Below are positions 30,843 through 39,300 of a DNA stretch of 64,000 nucleotides, in pieces (position 1 is the stretch's first letter; each line of letters starts with the position of its first letter). The position numbers and the translations under genes were made by a program. The notes below the pieces were generated by a model. That model was not told where the DNA came from and ran no database searches. It was given only the letters and a program-made list of their open reading frames with translations. The DNA comes from an uncultured Paenibacillaceae bacterium (GTDB lineage Bacteria; Bacillota; Bacilli; Paenibacillales; K13): NCBI GenBank assembly GCA_913056365.1, contig CAJXLT010000005.1, positions 62,001-126,000 on the forward strand, read 5' to 3'.

Positions 30843-31216
30843 AGAAGTGGTGCATACATGGCATTACTCATTACTTTGGGGCTTCCTGAGTGTGATGCAT
30901 ACATGGCATTACTCACTACTTGGAGGTTCCTGACTGTGGTGCATACAAGCCATGCTCGCTACCCGGGCCCTTCCTGACTGTGGTGCAGACTTACCATGCT
31001 TGCTCTCAGGACTTCCCTGACTGTGATGCATACTAGCCATCAGTGAGTGCGAGTCACAGTGTACACAAGTATGTGCACTTCACTCAGGAAGTGAAATTTC
31101 TACTACCTTATCCATACAGGCTGCTGATTTCCGTGTGTTCTGACGAAAAGCTCACCACTCAATCCGATTCGAAGCACGATTCCCACACAGCTATGCACCA
31201 CACTCTAGGAAGAGGG
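30843..31216 (+). repeat. Intergenic repeat cluster B: 44-bp tandem array plus inverted copies
   Basis: The 30693-31305 gap holds no supported gene. Forward units start TTCCTGA at 30883, 30927, 30971 and 31013 (periods 44, 44, 42), preceded by a partial unit at about 30843. Each has core TTCCTGACTGTGGTGCATAC and a variable second half. One inverted copy lies at 31070-31095 (CACTCAGGAAGTG) and a degenerate one at 31192-31216. The array ends shortly before the deoC terminator. Same family as the clusters near 19, 36 and 59 kb. Confidence 0.82.
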
Positions 31217-31248
31217 AATCACCACGTTACCCAAGACCCGATTCCAGC

Positions 31249-31274
31249 AAAAAAAGCCCGCACTATGCGGACCC
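31249..31274 (-). terminator. Terminator of deoC
   Basis: Minus strand: a 7-bp stem (GTCCGCA / TGCGGGC) with a TAG loop followed by seven Ts. It starts about 30 nt after the deoC stop. Strong intrinsic terminator. Confidence 0.88.
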
Positions 31275-31305
31275 TTGTTCGAAATTTATCGCGTTCTCCG
31301 TTCTA

Positions 31306-31992
31306 TTAGTAACTTGACTTACCCTGCCCGCCAGTTACGATGGCGATGCCAGCGCTGGCGCCGATGCGCGTTGCTCCGGCGTCTACCATCTGCCGTGCGG
31401 TGTCTGCGTCACGCACACCTCCAGAGGCTTTGACACCGATATCGGGTCCAACCGTCTCACGCATGAGCCGGATGTCCGCTGCCGTCGCGCCGCCAGGGCC
31501 GAATCCGGTAGAGGTTTTGACGAATGCAGCACCAGCTTCCTTCGCCATTTTACACGCTGCCACTTTTTCATTATCCGAAAGTAATCCTGTCTCCAAAATC
31601 ACTTTCACCGGCACATCGCCAGTTGCTTCAACGACAGTCTGAATGTCCAAGCGAACTTCTTCTTCACGACCCGATTTAAGCGCGCCAACGTTCATGACCA
31701 TATCGATTTCAGTCGCCCCATGCTGTATGGCTTCGCGTGATTCCGTCGCTTTCGCGCCACTCGTTGTGGCACCAAGCGGGAATCCGACTACCGTCGTTAC
31801 GCCTACTTCTGACCCTTCTAAGTGCTTGGCTGCGAGAGCCACCCAATAAGGGTTGATACACACTGTCGCAAATCGGTATTGCTTAGCTTCTTCACATAGT
31901 TGAATGACTTGATCGGCTGTCGCATCCGGCTTGAGCAAGGTGTGGTCGATCATCCCTGCTAGTTGTTCATCCCATTTTTGCACATTCGTCAT
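31306..31992 (-). CDS. deoC: Deoxyribose-phosphate aldolase
   Basis: Cleaves 2-deoxyribose-5-phosphate to acetaldehyde and glyceraldehyde-3-phosphate. The 228-residue TIM barrel has [14 protein letters not shown] at the N-terminus, the Schiff-base lysine in [14 protein letters not shown] and the second lysine in [10 protein letters not shown]. It stands alone with its own promoter and terminator. It is divergent from the sugar-acid-like cassette starting at 32243, but no direct pathway link is evident. Confidence 0.96.
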   Translation of the reverse strand: MTNVQKWDEQLAGMIDHTLLKPDATADQVIQLCEEAKQYRFATVCINPYWVALAAKHLEGSEVGVTTVVGFPLGATTSGAKATESREAIQHGATEIDMVMNVGALKSGREEEVRLDIQTVVEATGDVPVKVILETGLLSDNEKVAACKMAKEAGAAFVKTSTGFGPGGATAADIRLMRETVGPDIGVKASGGVRDADTARQMVDAGATRIGASAGIAIVTGGQGKSSY

Positions 31993-32030
31993 TACGAACC
32001 CACTCCGTTCTTCGATTCACTGTTTCTTTC

Positions 32031-32059
32031 ATTGTACATGGTTCATCAATTAAGAACAA
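32031..32059 (-). promoter_or_regulatory. Promoter of deoC
   Basis: Minus-strand TTGTTC (32059-32054), 17-nt spacer, TACAAT (32036-32031), about 40 nt before the deoC start. Confidence 0.6.
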
Positions 32060-32242
32060 CGAGCGCAAAATAATACCACTCGAATCGTTCATATCAGCAT
32101 AGAAATCACACCCGCATTCGCTTACAATGAAGGTATATGTCTGAACTGGAGCAACTGAAATTACGCTGTATAACGAACTAGCTGTTCGGTTCACCGTCAG
32201 GACTCTGACGGATTGCAGGTGCAACGGCTGAAGGAGGGGACC

Positions 32243-33316
32243 ATGCAAAAAACGGACGGCATGTTTTACGCGCCGAAAGGATTGAAGAGAGCTGTTGTGA
32301 ATCGCGGGGAATTCGCCATCGCAGCGGTTGCATTGGATCATGGTCATATCTACGGTATGTGCAACGGACTGTTGGAAGCAGGAGCAACGTTGAAATGGGT
32401 ATATGATCCAGACCCGCACAAGGTAGCGGCATTTCTTCAGCGCTTTCCAGAGGCGAAGCCCGCAGAGAATGAACAAATCATTCTGCAGGACGACGAGGTA
32501 CAACTTGTTGCCGGAGCAGCCATTCCTTCTGAGCGCTGTGCACTCGGTCTTCGCGCTATCGCACATGGCAAAGACTATTTCACTGACAAGGCCCCTGTTA
32601 CAACCTTAGAGCAACTCGAGCTAGCTCGCCGCGCCACCGCCAACACCGGACGCAAATACATGGTGTATTACAGCGAACGATTGCATGTGGAAAGCGCGAT
32701 CTATGCAGAGCAGCTAATTCGCGATGATGCGATTGGTCGAGTCATTCAAGTAATCGGACTTGGACCGCACCGATTGAACGCTGCATCGCGACCGGAGTGG
32801 TTTTATAGCCGCCAGCATACAGGCGGCATTCTGTGTGATCTGGGCAGCCATCAGATCGAGCAGTTCCTTACATACGCTGGATGCCAAGATGCCCAAGTGC
32901 TGCACAGCAAGGTGGCGAACTATCATCACAAGGAACATCCGGGGCTGGAGGATTTCGGCGATGCAACATTACTGGGTGACAATGGCGCCAACCATTATTT
33001 CCGCGTGGACTGGTTTACGCCCGACGGATTAAGTACTTGGGGGGATGGACGCACGGTCATCCTCGGCACCAAAGGCTACATCGAGCTGCGCAAGTATACA
33101 GATATCGCACGAGCGCAGGAAGGCGATCATCTATATCTGGTTGATCATTCTGGCGAGCATCTGCTTAAGCTGTCTGGCCAAGTAGGGTATCCATTCTTCG
33201 GTCAATTGATACTCGATTGCTTGAATAGAACAGAGAACGCTATGACGCAAGCTCATGCCTTCAAAGCAGCCGAACTAAGCCTGCTTGCCCAGCAACATGC
33301 CATCCGAATAGAATAA
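32243..33316 (+). CDS. Gfo/Idh/MocA-family oxidoreductase
   Basis: NAD(P)-dependent sugar or cyclitol dehydrogenase family, 357 residues. The N-terminal Rossmann part includes AAVALDHGHIYGMCNGLLEAG and the TDKAPVTT segment, which corresponds to the family EKP motif with Asp for Glu. The C-terminal domain has TGGILCDLGSHQIEQFL, including the conserved Asp and His. ATG 32243 was chosen for the AAGGAGGGG site; an upstream extension to 32213 is unlikely. It is first in a same-strand group with the LarA-like and uronate-isomerase-like genes. Substrate unknown. Confidence 0.85.
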   Translation: MQKTDGMFYAPKGLKRAVVNRGEFAIAAVALDHGHIYGMCNGLLEAGATLKWVYDPDPHKVAAFLQRFPEAKPAENEQIILQDDEVQLVAGAAIPSERCALGLRAIAHGKDYFTDKAPVTTLEQLELARRATANTGRKYMVYYSERLHVESAIYAEQLIRDDAIGRVIQVIGLGPHRLNAASRPEWFYSRQHTGGILCDLGSHQIEQFLTYAGCQDAQVLHSKVANYHHKEHPGLEDFGDATLLGDNGANHYFRVDWFTPDGLSTWGDGRTVILGTKGYIELRKYTDIARAQEGDHLYLVDHSGEHLLKLSGQVGYPFFGQLILDCLNRTENAMTQAHAFKAAELSLLAQQHAIRIE

Positions 33317-33410
33317 GCAACTCAGCCGACTTGAACCTAATTTAGAAGGAATACATACAATCTATACCTGTGTTACGTACGTGAGCACTATAACAGAAGG
33401 AGATATGGAC

Positions 33411-34679
33411 ATGAATCTTACTCAAATGTTAGCCCCGATCCCGCTGCCGCCGATGGTGAAGATCCGCCAGAAATTTGATGACACTCGACTGGACAATCCA
33501 GCTGGAGAATTGAAGCAGAAGCTTGCGCATTCTCCTGAACTTACACGCATACTGCCCGGTCAGCAGATCGCTGTCGTAGCTGGCAGCCGCGGTATTGCCA
33601 ACTTGGCAGCTATGACCAAGGAACTCATTGATGCGATTCGCTCACGCGGCGCCGAGCCTTTCATCGTACCCGGCATGGGCAGCCATGGCGGCGCAACCGC
33701 AGACGGACAGCGCCGTGTTCTGGAGCACCTCGGCATTAGTGAAGCGAGCATGGGCGCGCCTATTCGATCCTCTATGGACGTAGTCGAGGTGGACCGACTG
33801 GACAACGGCTTACCCGTCTATGCCGATGCAATAGCTACCGATGCAGACGGTATAGTATTCATTAACCGGATCAAGCCTCACACCGCTTTTCGAGGCCGTA
33901 TTGAAAGCGGCTTGATGAAGATGATTGCCATCGGTCTCGGTAAGCAAAAAGGCGCAGAAGCTTGCCACCAACTAGGCTTCAAATATATGGCGGAAAATGT
34001 GCCGACGATGGCCAACATTCTTATTCAGAAGCTGCCTATCTTATTTGGCGTAGGTATTGTAGAGAATGCCTATGACCAAACCTGCCGTATTGAGGTCATA
34101 GCAGCGGAAGAGATAGAAGCCCGAGAGCCCGAGCTTCTAGAGGAAGCCAAATCACGCATGCCGCGTCTTCCCTTCGAGCAGCTAGACGTGCTCGTTATCG
34201 ATTATATCGGTAAGAATATTAGCGGAGACGGAATGGACCCTAATGTTACCGGACGCTATCCGACACCTTATGCACATGGAGGTCCAGACGTAGCGAAGAT
34301 GGTCGTGCTGGACTTGACTGAACAATCTCAAGGCAATGCCAACGGTGTGGGTACGGCTGACTTCACAACCCGCAGATTCGTTGACAAGGCAGATTGGCCG
34401 GCTACTTATGCCAATGGATTAACCTCCACTGTGTGCGCGCCAACGAAGATGGCAACTGTGTTGGAAAGCGATCGCGATGCAATCAAAGCAGCGGTCAAAA
34501 CTTGCAACATCCTCGACTACACAACATGCAGATTAGTTCGAATCCAAGACACTTTGCATGTAGGACAATTGGAGATCTCCGTCCCGCTGCTGGCGGAAGC
34601 ACAACGAATCCCCGGCATTGAAATAATAGGAGATTCCTATGAGTGGACCTTCGACAGCAACGGATATTTGACGAAGTAA
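33411..34679 (+). CDS. LarA-like nickel-pincer racemase/epimerase homologue (DUF2088)
   Basis: 423 residues. Motifs typical of the lactate-racemase family are visible: PGMGSHGGATADGQRRVLEH in the N-terminal domain, then RIKPHTAFRGRIESGLMKM and KQKGAEACHQLG. Several His and Lys positions correspond to likely cofactor and substrate ligands. Family members interconvert 2-hydroxy acids using the nickel-pincer nucleotide cofactor made by LarBCE; no larB, larC or larE is in this window. ATG 33411 is placed 8 nt after AAGGAGAT. It is followed at 17 nt by the uronate-isomerase-like gene. The substrate is probably a sugar acid, by context. Confidence 0.72.
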   Translation: MNLTQMLAPIPLPPMVKIRQKFDDTRLDNPAGELKQKLAHSPELTRILPGQQIAVVAGSRGIANLAAMTKELIDAIRSRGAEPFIVPGMGSHGGATADGQRRVLEHLGISEASMGAPIRSSMDVVEVDRLDNGLPVYADAIATDADGIVFINRIKPHTAFRGRIESGLMKMIAIGLGKQKGAEACHQLGFKYMAENVPTMANILIQKLPILFGVGIVENAYDQTCRIEVIAAEEIEAREPELLEEAKSRMPRLPFEQLDVLVIDYIGKNISGDGMDPNVTGRYPTPYAHGGPDVAKMVVLDLTEQSQGNANGVGTADFTTRRFVDKADWPATYANGLTSTVCAPTKMATVLESDRDAIKAAVKTCNILDYTTCRLVRIQDTLHVGQLEISVPLLAEAQRIPGIEIIGDSYEWTFDSNGYLTK

Positions 34680-34696
34680 AGGAGCGGTCTTACACT

Positions 34697-35962
34697 ATGA
34701 CAACTGCGATTACCTCTGCTGGAGAACTAGCAGCTTACATCAGACAGACCGTACAAGAAGCCCCGATTACGGATATGCACACACATTTGTATGCGCCAGA
34801 ATTCGGCAACCACCTTCTCTGGGGTATCGATGAGCTGCTTACGTATCATTATCTAGTTGCAGAAGCCTTCCGCTGGACGGATACAGATGAGCCGTACGAG
34901 CAATTTTGGACGCTTTCGAAATCTGAGCAGGCTGATTTCATCTGGAAGAAGTTGTTTCTGGCACATACGCCTTTAAGCGAAGCAGCAAGCGGTGTGCTTC
35001 AAGTATTGCACACGATGGGACTCGATGTTGGCAGCAGAGATTTGAACGCGTACCGCCGGCAGTGGGCCGACCGATCCCCGCAGCAACAGATCGATGCCGT
35101 CTTCCGTCTCGCTGGAGTGCAAGAGGTCGTCATGACCAACGATCCGTTCGATCCGGCTGAACGCGCACTGTGGCTGAATGGGCATGGCAAGGAGGATACG
35201 CGCTTCCACGCTGCCTTGCGAGTTGATCCCTTACTTAACAATTGGGAAGAAGCGGTCCTCGCATTGCTTCAGATGGGCTATCAAGTAGAGACGGCATGGA
35301 CCGAACAGACGATTAAAGAAACACAACGTTTCCTCAGGGAGTGGGTCCTGCGTATGGATGCACTTTATTTGGCTGTTTCCATGCCCGGGGACTTTCGCTA
35401 TCCAGCAGCGGATCATCGTACTCGGATGATTGATGATGTGATGATTCCAATCTGTCAAGAGCTAGACATTCCGTTTGCCCTGATGATCGGCGTTCGCCGC
35501 CAGGTCAACCCCGAGCTGAAGCTAGCAGGCGACATGAGCATGCTATCCGATGTCTCATCAGTCGAATCACTCTGCCGCAAGTATCCACAGCAGAAATTCC
35601 TTGTAACGATGCTTGCAAGAGAAAATCAACATGAGCTTGCCGTTCTGGCACGCAAATTTCGTAACTTGATGGTATTCGGCTGCTGGTGGTTCCTGAACAT
35701 TGCGTCCATCATAGAGGAAATGACCGCCCTCCGAATCGAGCTACTAGGCACAAGCGTCATTCCACAGCATTCCGATGCAAGAATTTTGGAGCAACTTATA
35801 TACAAATGGGGGCATTCCCGTGAGATTATAGCCGAAATTCTTATTGAAAAATACAGCAAACTCCAACGTGTGGGGTGGACAGCGACCCGCGAGGAGATCA
35901 AACGAGATGTCGATGATCTGTTCAGTCGTAATTTTTGGCGATTCCTCGGAAAATCCCGATGA
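34697..35962 (+). CDS. Uronate-isomerase-like metal-dependent hydrolase
   Basis: 421 residues. The N-terminal metal motif ITDMHTHLYAPEFG is followed by WGIDELLTYHYLVAEAFRWT, as in glucuronate isomerase (UxaC) relatives. The later segments EVVMTNDPFDP and VFGCWWFLNIASI also fit this superfamily. ATG 34697 follows AAAGGAGCGG. It is somewhat shorter than true UxaC (about 470 residues), so it may act on a related aldonate or uronate. Third gene of the cassette. The end is followed by repeat cluster C. Confidence 0.78.
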   Translation: MTTAITSAGELAAYIRQTVQEAPITDMHTHLYAPEFGNHLLWGIDELLTYHYLVAEAFRWTDTDEPYEQFWTLSKSEQADFIWKKLFLAHTPLSEAASGVLQVLHTMGLDVGSRDLNAYRRQWADRSPQQQIDAVFRLAGVQEVVMTNDPFDPAERALWLNGHGKEDTRFHAALRVDPLLNNWEEAVLALLQMGYQVETAWTEQTIKETQRFLREWVLRMDALYLAVSMPGDFRYPAADHRTRMIDDVMIPICQELDIPFALMIGVRRQVNPELKLAGDMSMLSDVSSVESLCRKYPQQKFLVTMLARENQHELAVLARKFRNLMVFGCWWFLNIASIIEEMTALRIELLGTSVIPQHSDARILEQLIYKWGHSREIIAEILIEKYSKLQRVGWTATREEIKRDVDDLFSRNFWRFLGKSR

Positions 35963-36018
35963 ACGCTCGATCGGCAGAACTGTTCTCACCGACTTGCGGA
36001 TATAGTGGTATTTTTACA

Positions 36019-36314
36019 TTCCTGAGTGTGATGCCTATATAGCTTTCGTTGCTGCTTTCTGAGCCGTGGTGCCTATGTGGCTCTATCGTAGTATCCTGAG
36101 CGTGGTGCCTATATGGCTCTGTTCCTGCTTCCTGAGTGTGATGCCTATATCGTTGTCTGCTCACTTCCTGAGCGTGATGCCTATATGGCTCTGTCGTTGG
36201 TTCCTGAGTGTGGTGCCTATTAGTCACACTATGGTCAGGTTCGGTCTGCAGATAGATATGTTACCTGTTACTTCAAAGGTGCTGACACCGTTATGTGCAT
36301 CACACTCAGGAAGT
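36019..36314 (+). repeat. Intergenic repeat cluster C: six 36-bp tandem units plus an inverted copy
   Basis: Units with core TTCCTGAGTGTGATGCCTAT start at about 36019, 36057, 36093, 36129, 36165 and 36201 (periods 38, 36, 36, 36, 36). An inverted copy, GTGCATCACACTCAGGAAG, lies at 36295-36313. The array fills the 421-bp gap between two convergent genes. Because 36 is divisible by 3, both strands give open frames with 12-residue periodicity (for example YRHHTQE on the minus strand). I regard these as by-products, not genes. Confidence 0.88.
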
Positions 36315-36383
36315 CGTAAAACGTGCCCCCTATTCCGGATGGCACGCTTCGATTGTTCCGCCAACGACAGCTCGGGTAGGTGC

Positions 36384-39300
36384 TCAGAATGAGCTTGGCC
36401 AAAAGACAAGTGCTGTCCGGTCGCGCTCGGCTCCTTGCTGTTGCAGGGCTTCTCCGGCTTCGCATTCAGCGGCAGGATCGCCGTTCCAGGTTTCGATTCG
36501 AATTTTCTTCAATCCGCGCGTGCGCAATATTTGTTGCAGCGCCTGCTTGATCGCATGTACTTCATCTTCATCTCCCCCACGAGTGTGGGGATTGAGGCAT
36601 GTGATTTTTTTGCCGTTCTGCTCAATCCAGGTTGCCCAGCTTCCGTGCCGAAACAGCAAGTAGTGGCCGTGCTTTCGGCTGAAGGTGAGCCTGTCAATAT
36701 GCGGCCAGGCGACCCAAATGCCGTAGGGATTGACCGGATCTACTGCGGATATCAAGCAAGAAGGTTGCTTAGATGATCGATGTTCGTCGGTCTGGTGGAT
36801 GATGGTTGCTTGATGATCGTCGGTCCGCTGTATGGTTGCTCGATGACCGTCGGTCTGCTGAATGGTTGCTTGGTCGTCGCCGGTCAGTTGGATGGCTGCT
36901 TGGTAATCACCGATTTGCTGAATGCTCACTTGTGGACGGTGTCGACCAAGCTGTTCTGCTGTTTCCTTAGACATCCACTGCAAGGTTTCGGCTCCTTCGA
37001 TGAAGAAGCCGCGCACTGCGTGCCCCCATTCTTCCAGCTGCCGATACACTGCCTGCAGCGTATCCCAGGAATACGGCGCAGAAGCGGCGACTTCGCGGGA
37101 GACGATACCAAATTGGCGCAGCAGATGCGCCGCCCATTCTGAAGCGCTTGCTGAATCGTCGAATACTTCAGGGGCGTCAGAGGTGCGCAGCACGAACCAA
37201 CGACCTTGTCCAGAGCCAGAACGAGTGAAGTCTCCCCCACGCCGCGTCCCTTGCAGGCGTAACGGCGCAAATTGATCGTTGGAGACGTGTCCTTCCCAGA
37301 CGAGCTCCATGAGTGCCGACAACGTATCGGACGGAGCCATGCCGCGAACACGAGCAAGCTCGGTTAGAAAGCTGGCGCCGCGCGCTTGCAGCTGCTCGAG
37401 CAGCTCGGGGTGCTTCGTTTCGCGCTCCTGCTTAAGGAAGGGGCGGTATAGCGCTTCGGCTTCGCGCAGGAAGAAGGCAACTGTCCCTTCCCGAGCCTGC
37501 GGCTCCTTGCGCCCGATCCAGATAATCGCACCCGCTGCGCACAGCTCATCCAGATCACGCTTCCGATAGTCCTTCAAGCGAGCGGGGAAGATCAAGCTTT
37601 CCCAATGGGAGAGCGGGAAGAACAACCCTTGCAAGCGCCGAATAATCTGCAGCAGTCCAGCACTGCCTGCAGCTTGACTGTCCGGCAGCAACCCGTGCTC
37701 GCGCATGAGATGTGCGCACCACACCTCTGGCGTGACGGGCTCTGCACTACTCCGGACTACATGCAACGATGCGCGCAGTAGCCGGTTGGCTATCTTCGTG
37801 CTCATCCACTGATCCGGCTCGCCCGTTGTCTCCGCCAATGCAGCGAACGGCGCTGCCTCAACCCTGCCTTGCTCCACTTGCGCAAGCACCCAACGGTCCA
37901 CGACGGCCGAATCCAAACCATATCGTTCTATTAATTCTTGCTTCGTAAAGGACATCTGCTGCTCGATATATCGGGTGAGAACAAGCGCTTGAGCTTGAGG
38001 CGATGCTGCCAGTTCAGCATAGACCTGCTCCTCATCCATGCATATCCAGCGCTGCGCCTGATCGAATGCCCGCAGCTTGATTCGCTGCTGGTCTAGCTGC
38101 TTCACCCAATCTTGAATATGAGCTGGCTGCTCCGATCCGGAACGAACGACCCGCTGCAGCTCCGCTTCTGACAGGTCACCGCGCTTCTTGAGCAGTGCAT
38201 ATACGGCTTCCGCGCTATTGACTTCTCTTGCTTCGTGCTCCAAGTGTTGACGCACTTCTTCCCACGCTTGCTCGGGCACGGCATTCCGCCAAGTATCAGC
38301 ACCAAGCAAGCGCGCGGCCGATTCCCGTTGCACATGAAGTAGCTGTGCTTGCAGCTCCGGGCCGAATGTGTCGGCTTCGTATATACGGGTATTCACGTAA
38401 TCCGCCAGAAATTGCGAGGCGAATGGCGAAGGCATATCCGTATGTACGACCTTCACCTGCAAGCTCCCCGTTTCCATATCGCGCAACGCTTCCAGCAGCC
38501 GCGGCAAGTCGGACCATTCCTGCAAGCAATGCTGCAGTGCTGCATCCAATAACGGAAATTCGCTTGCATAAGGGAGCGCATCCTTCAGTAATTCCTCACT
38601 TCGCAATCGCTGCTGCCACATGGGAACACGGCTGTATCCTTTGGATAGGAGCAGCGAGGTTTCGGCCATGCGTCGGAACGTTACGGCGAACATCGCGCTG
38701 CCAGCAAGCGCTTCGCGCAGCAATGCCTCCGCATTACCAGCGTTCACCTCCCAGAACAAGGGCAACCAGGAGTCATTCCATTCCGGGAAGACGAATTCTA
38801 CTCCGTTATTCTTCGCATTCGTGTATATGCGGTACGACAACGATTGCTGGAGCTTCTGTTCGACGGCCATCATCCAGGCGCGATTCACTTGAAGTCCCCA
38901 TACGGTATGCAAGACGACGTGCATCTTGTTGTCTACATCGCGGAAGCACTCTAAGACAACTTGCCCGTTCGTAGCAATCGGGCACACGTGCAGCTGTCGT
39001 ACGAATAGAGCTGCCAGCTGCTCCGCAGCCTGCGGCTCCATGGCGTAGCGCTCTGTTAGCCAGCCTTCTGCCGCTTGCACATTGTGCGCTACCTTCTCGC
39101 TTAGCTGCTCGTGGAAGTGCCCGAGTCTCTTGCCGAGCGCATAGGAACGTCCTGCGGCCTCGGATCGCCAGAACGGGATTTCGCTGTACGGGTTGCGCAC
39201 TTCTGTTACCCAGATTCGATCTGGGTCCATTCTGCGGATCATCCAAGCCTGCGCACCCAGCTGGAATACATCGCCCGGGCGGCTCTCCTGCACATATTCT

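Noticed and set aside
35922-36227. Open frame with a repeated YRHHTQE-type peptide
   Set aside because: It exists because the 36-bp tandem units keep the frame. There is no ribosome site, and similar frames appear on both strands.
36019-36236. CRISPR-like array (regular repeats with variable spacers)
   Set aside because: The spacer parts are related to each other, the core itself varies, spacing differs between clusters (36 versus 44-45 bp), and no cas genes are present.
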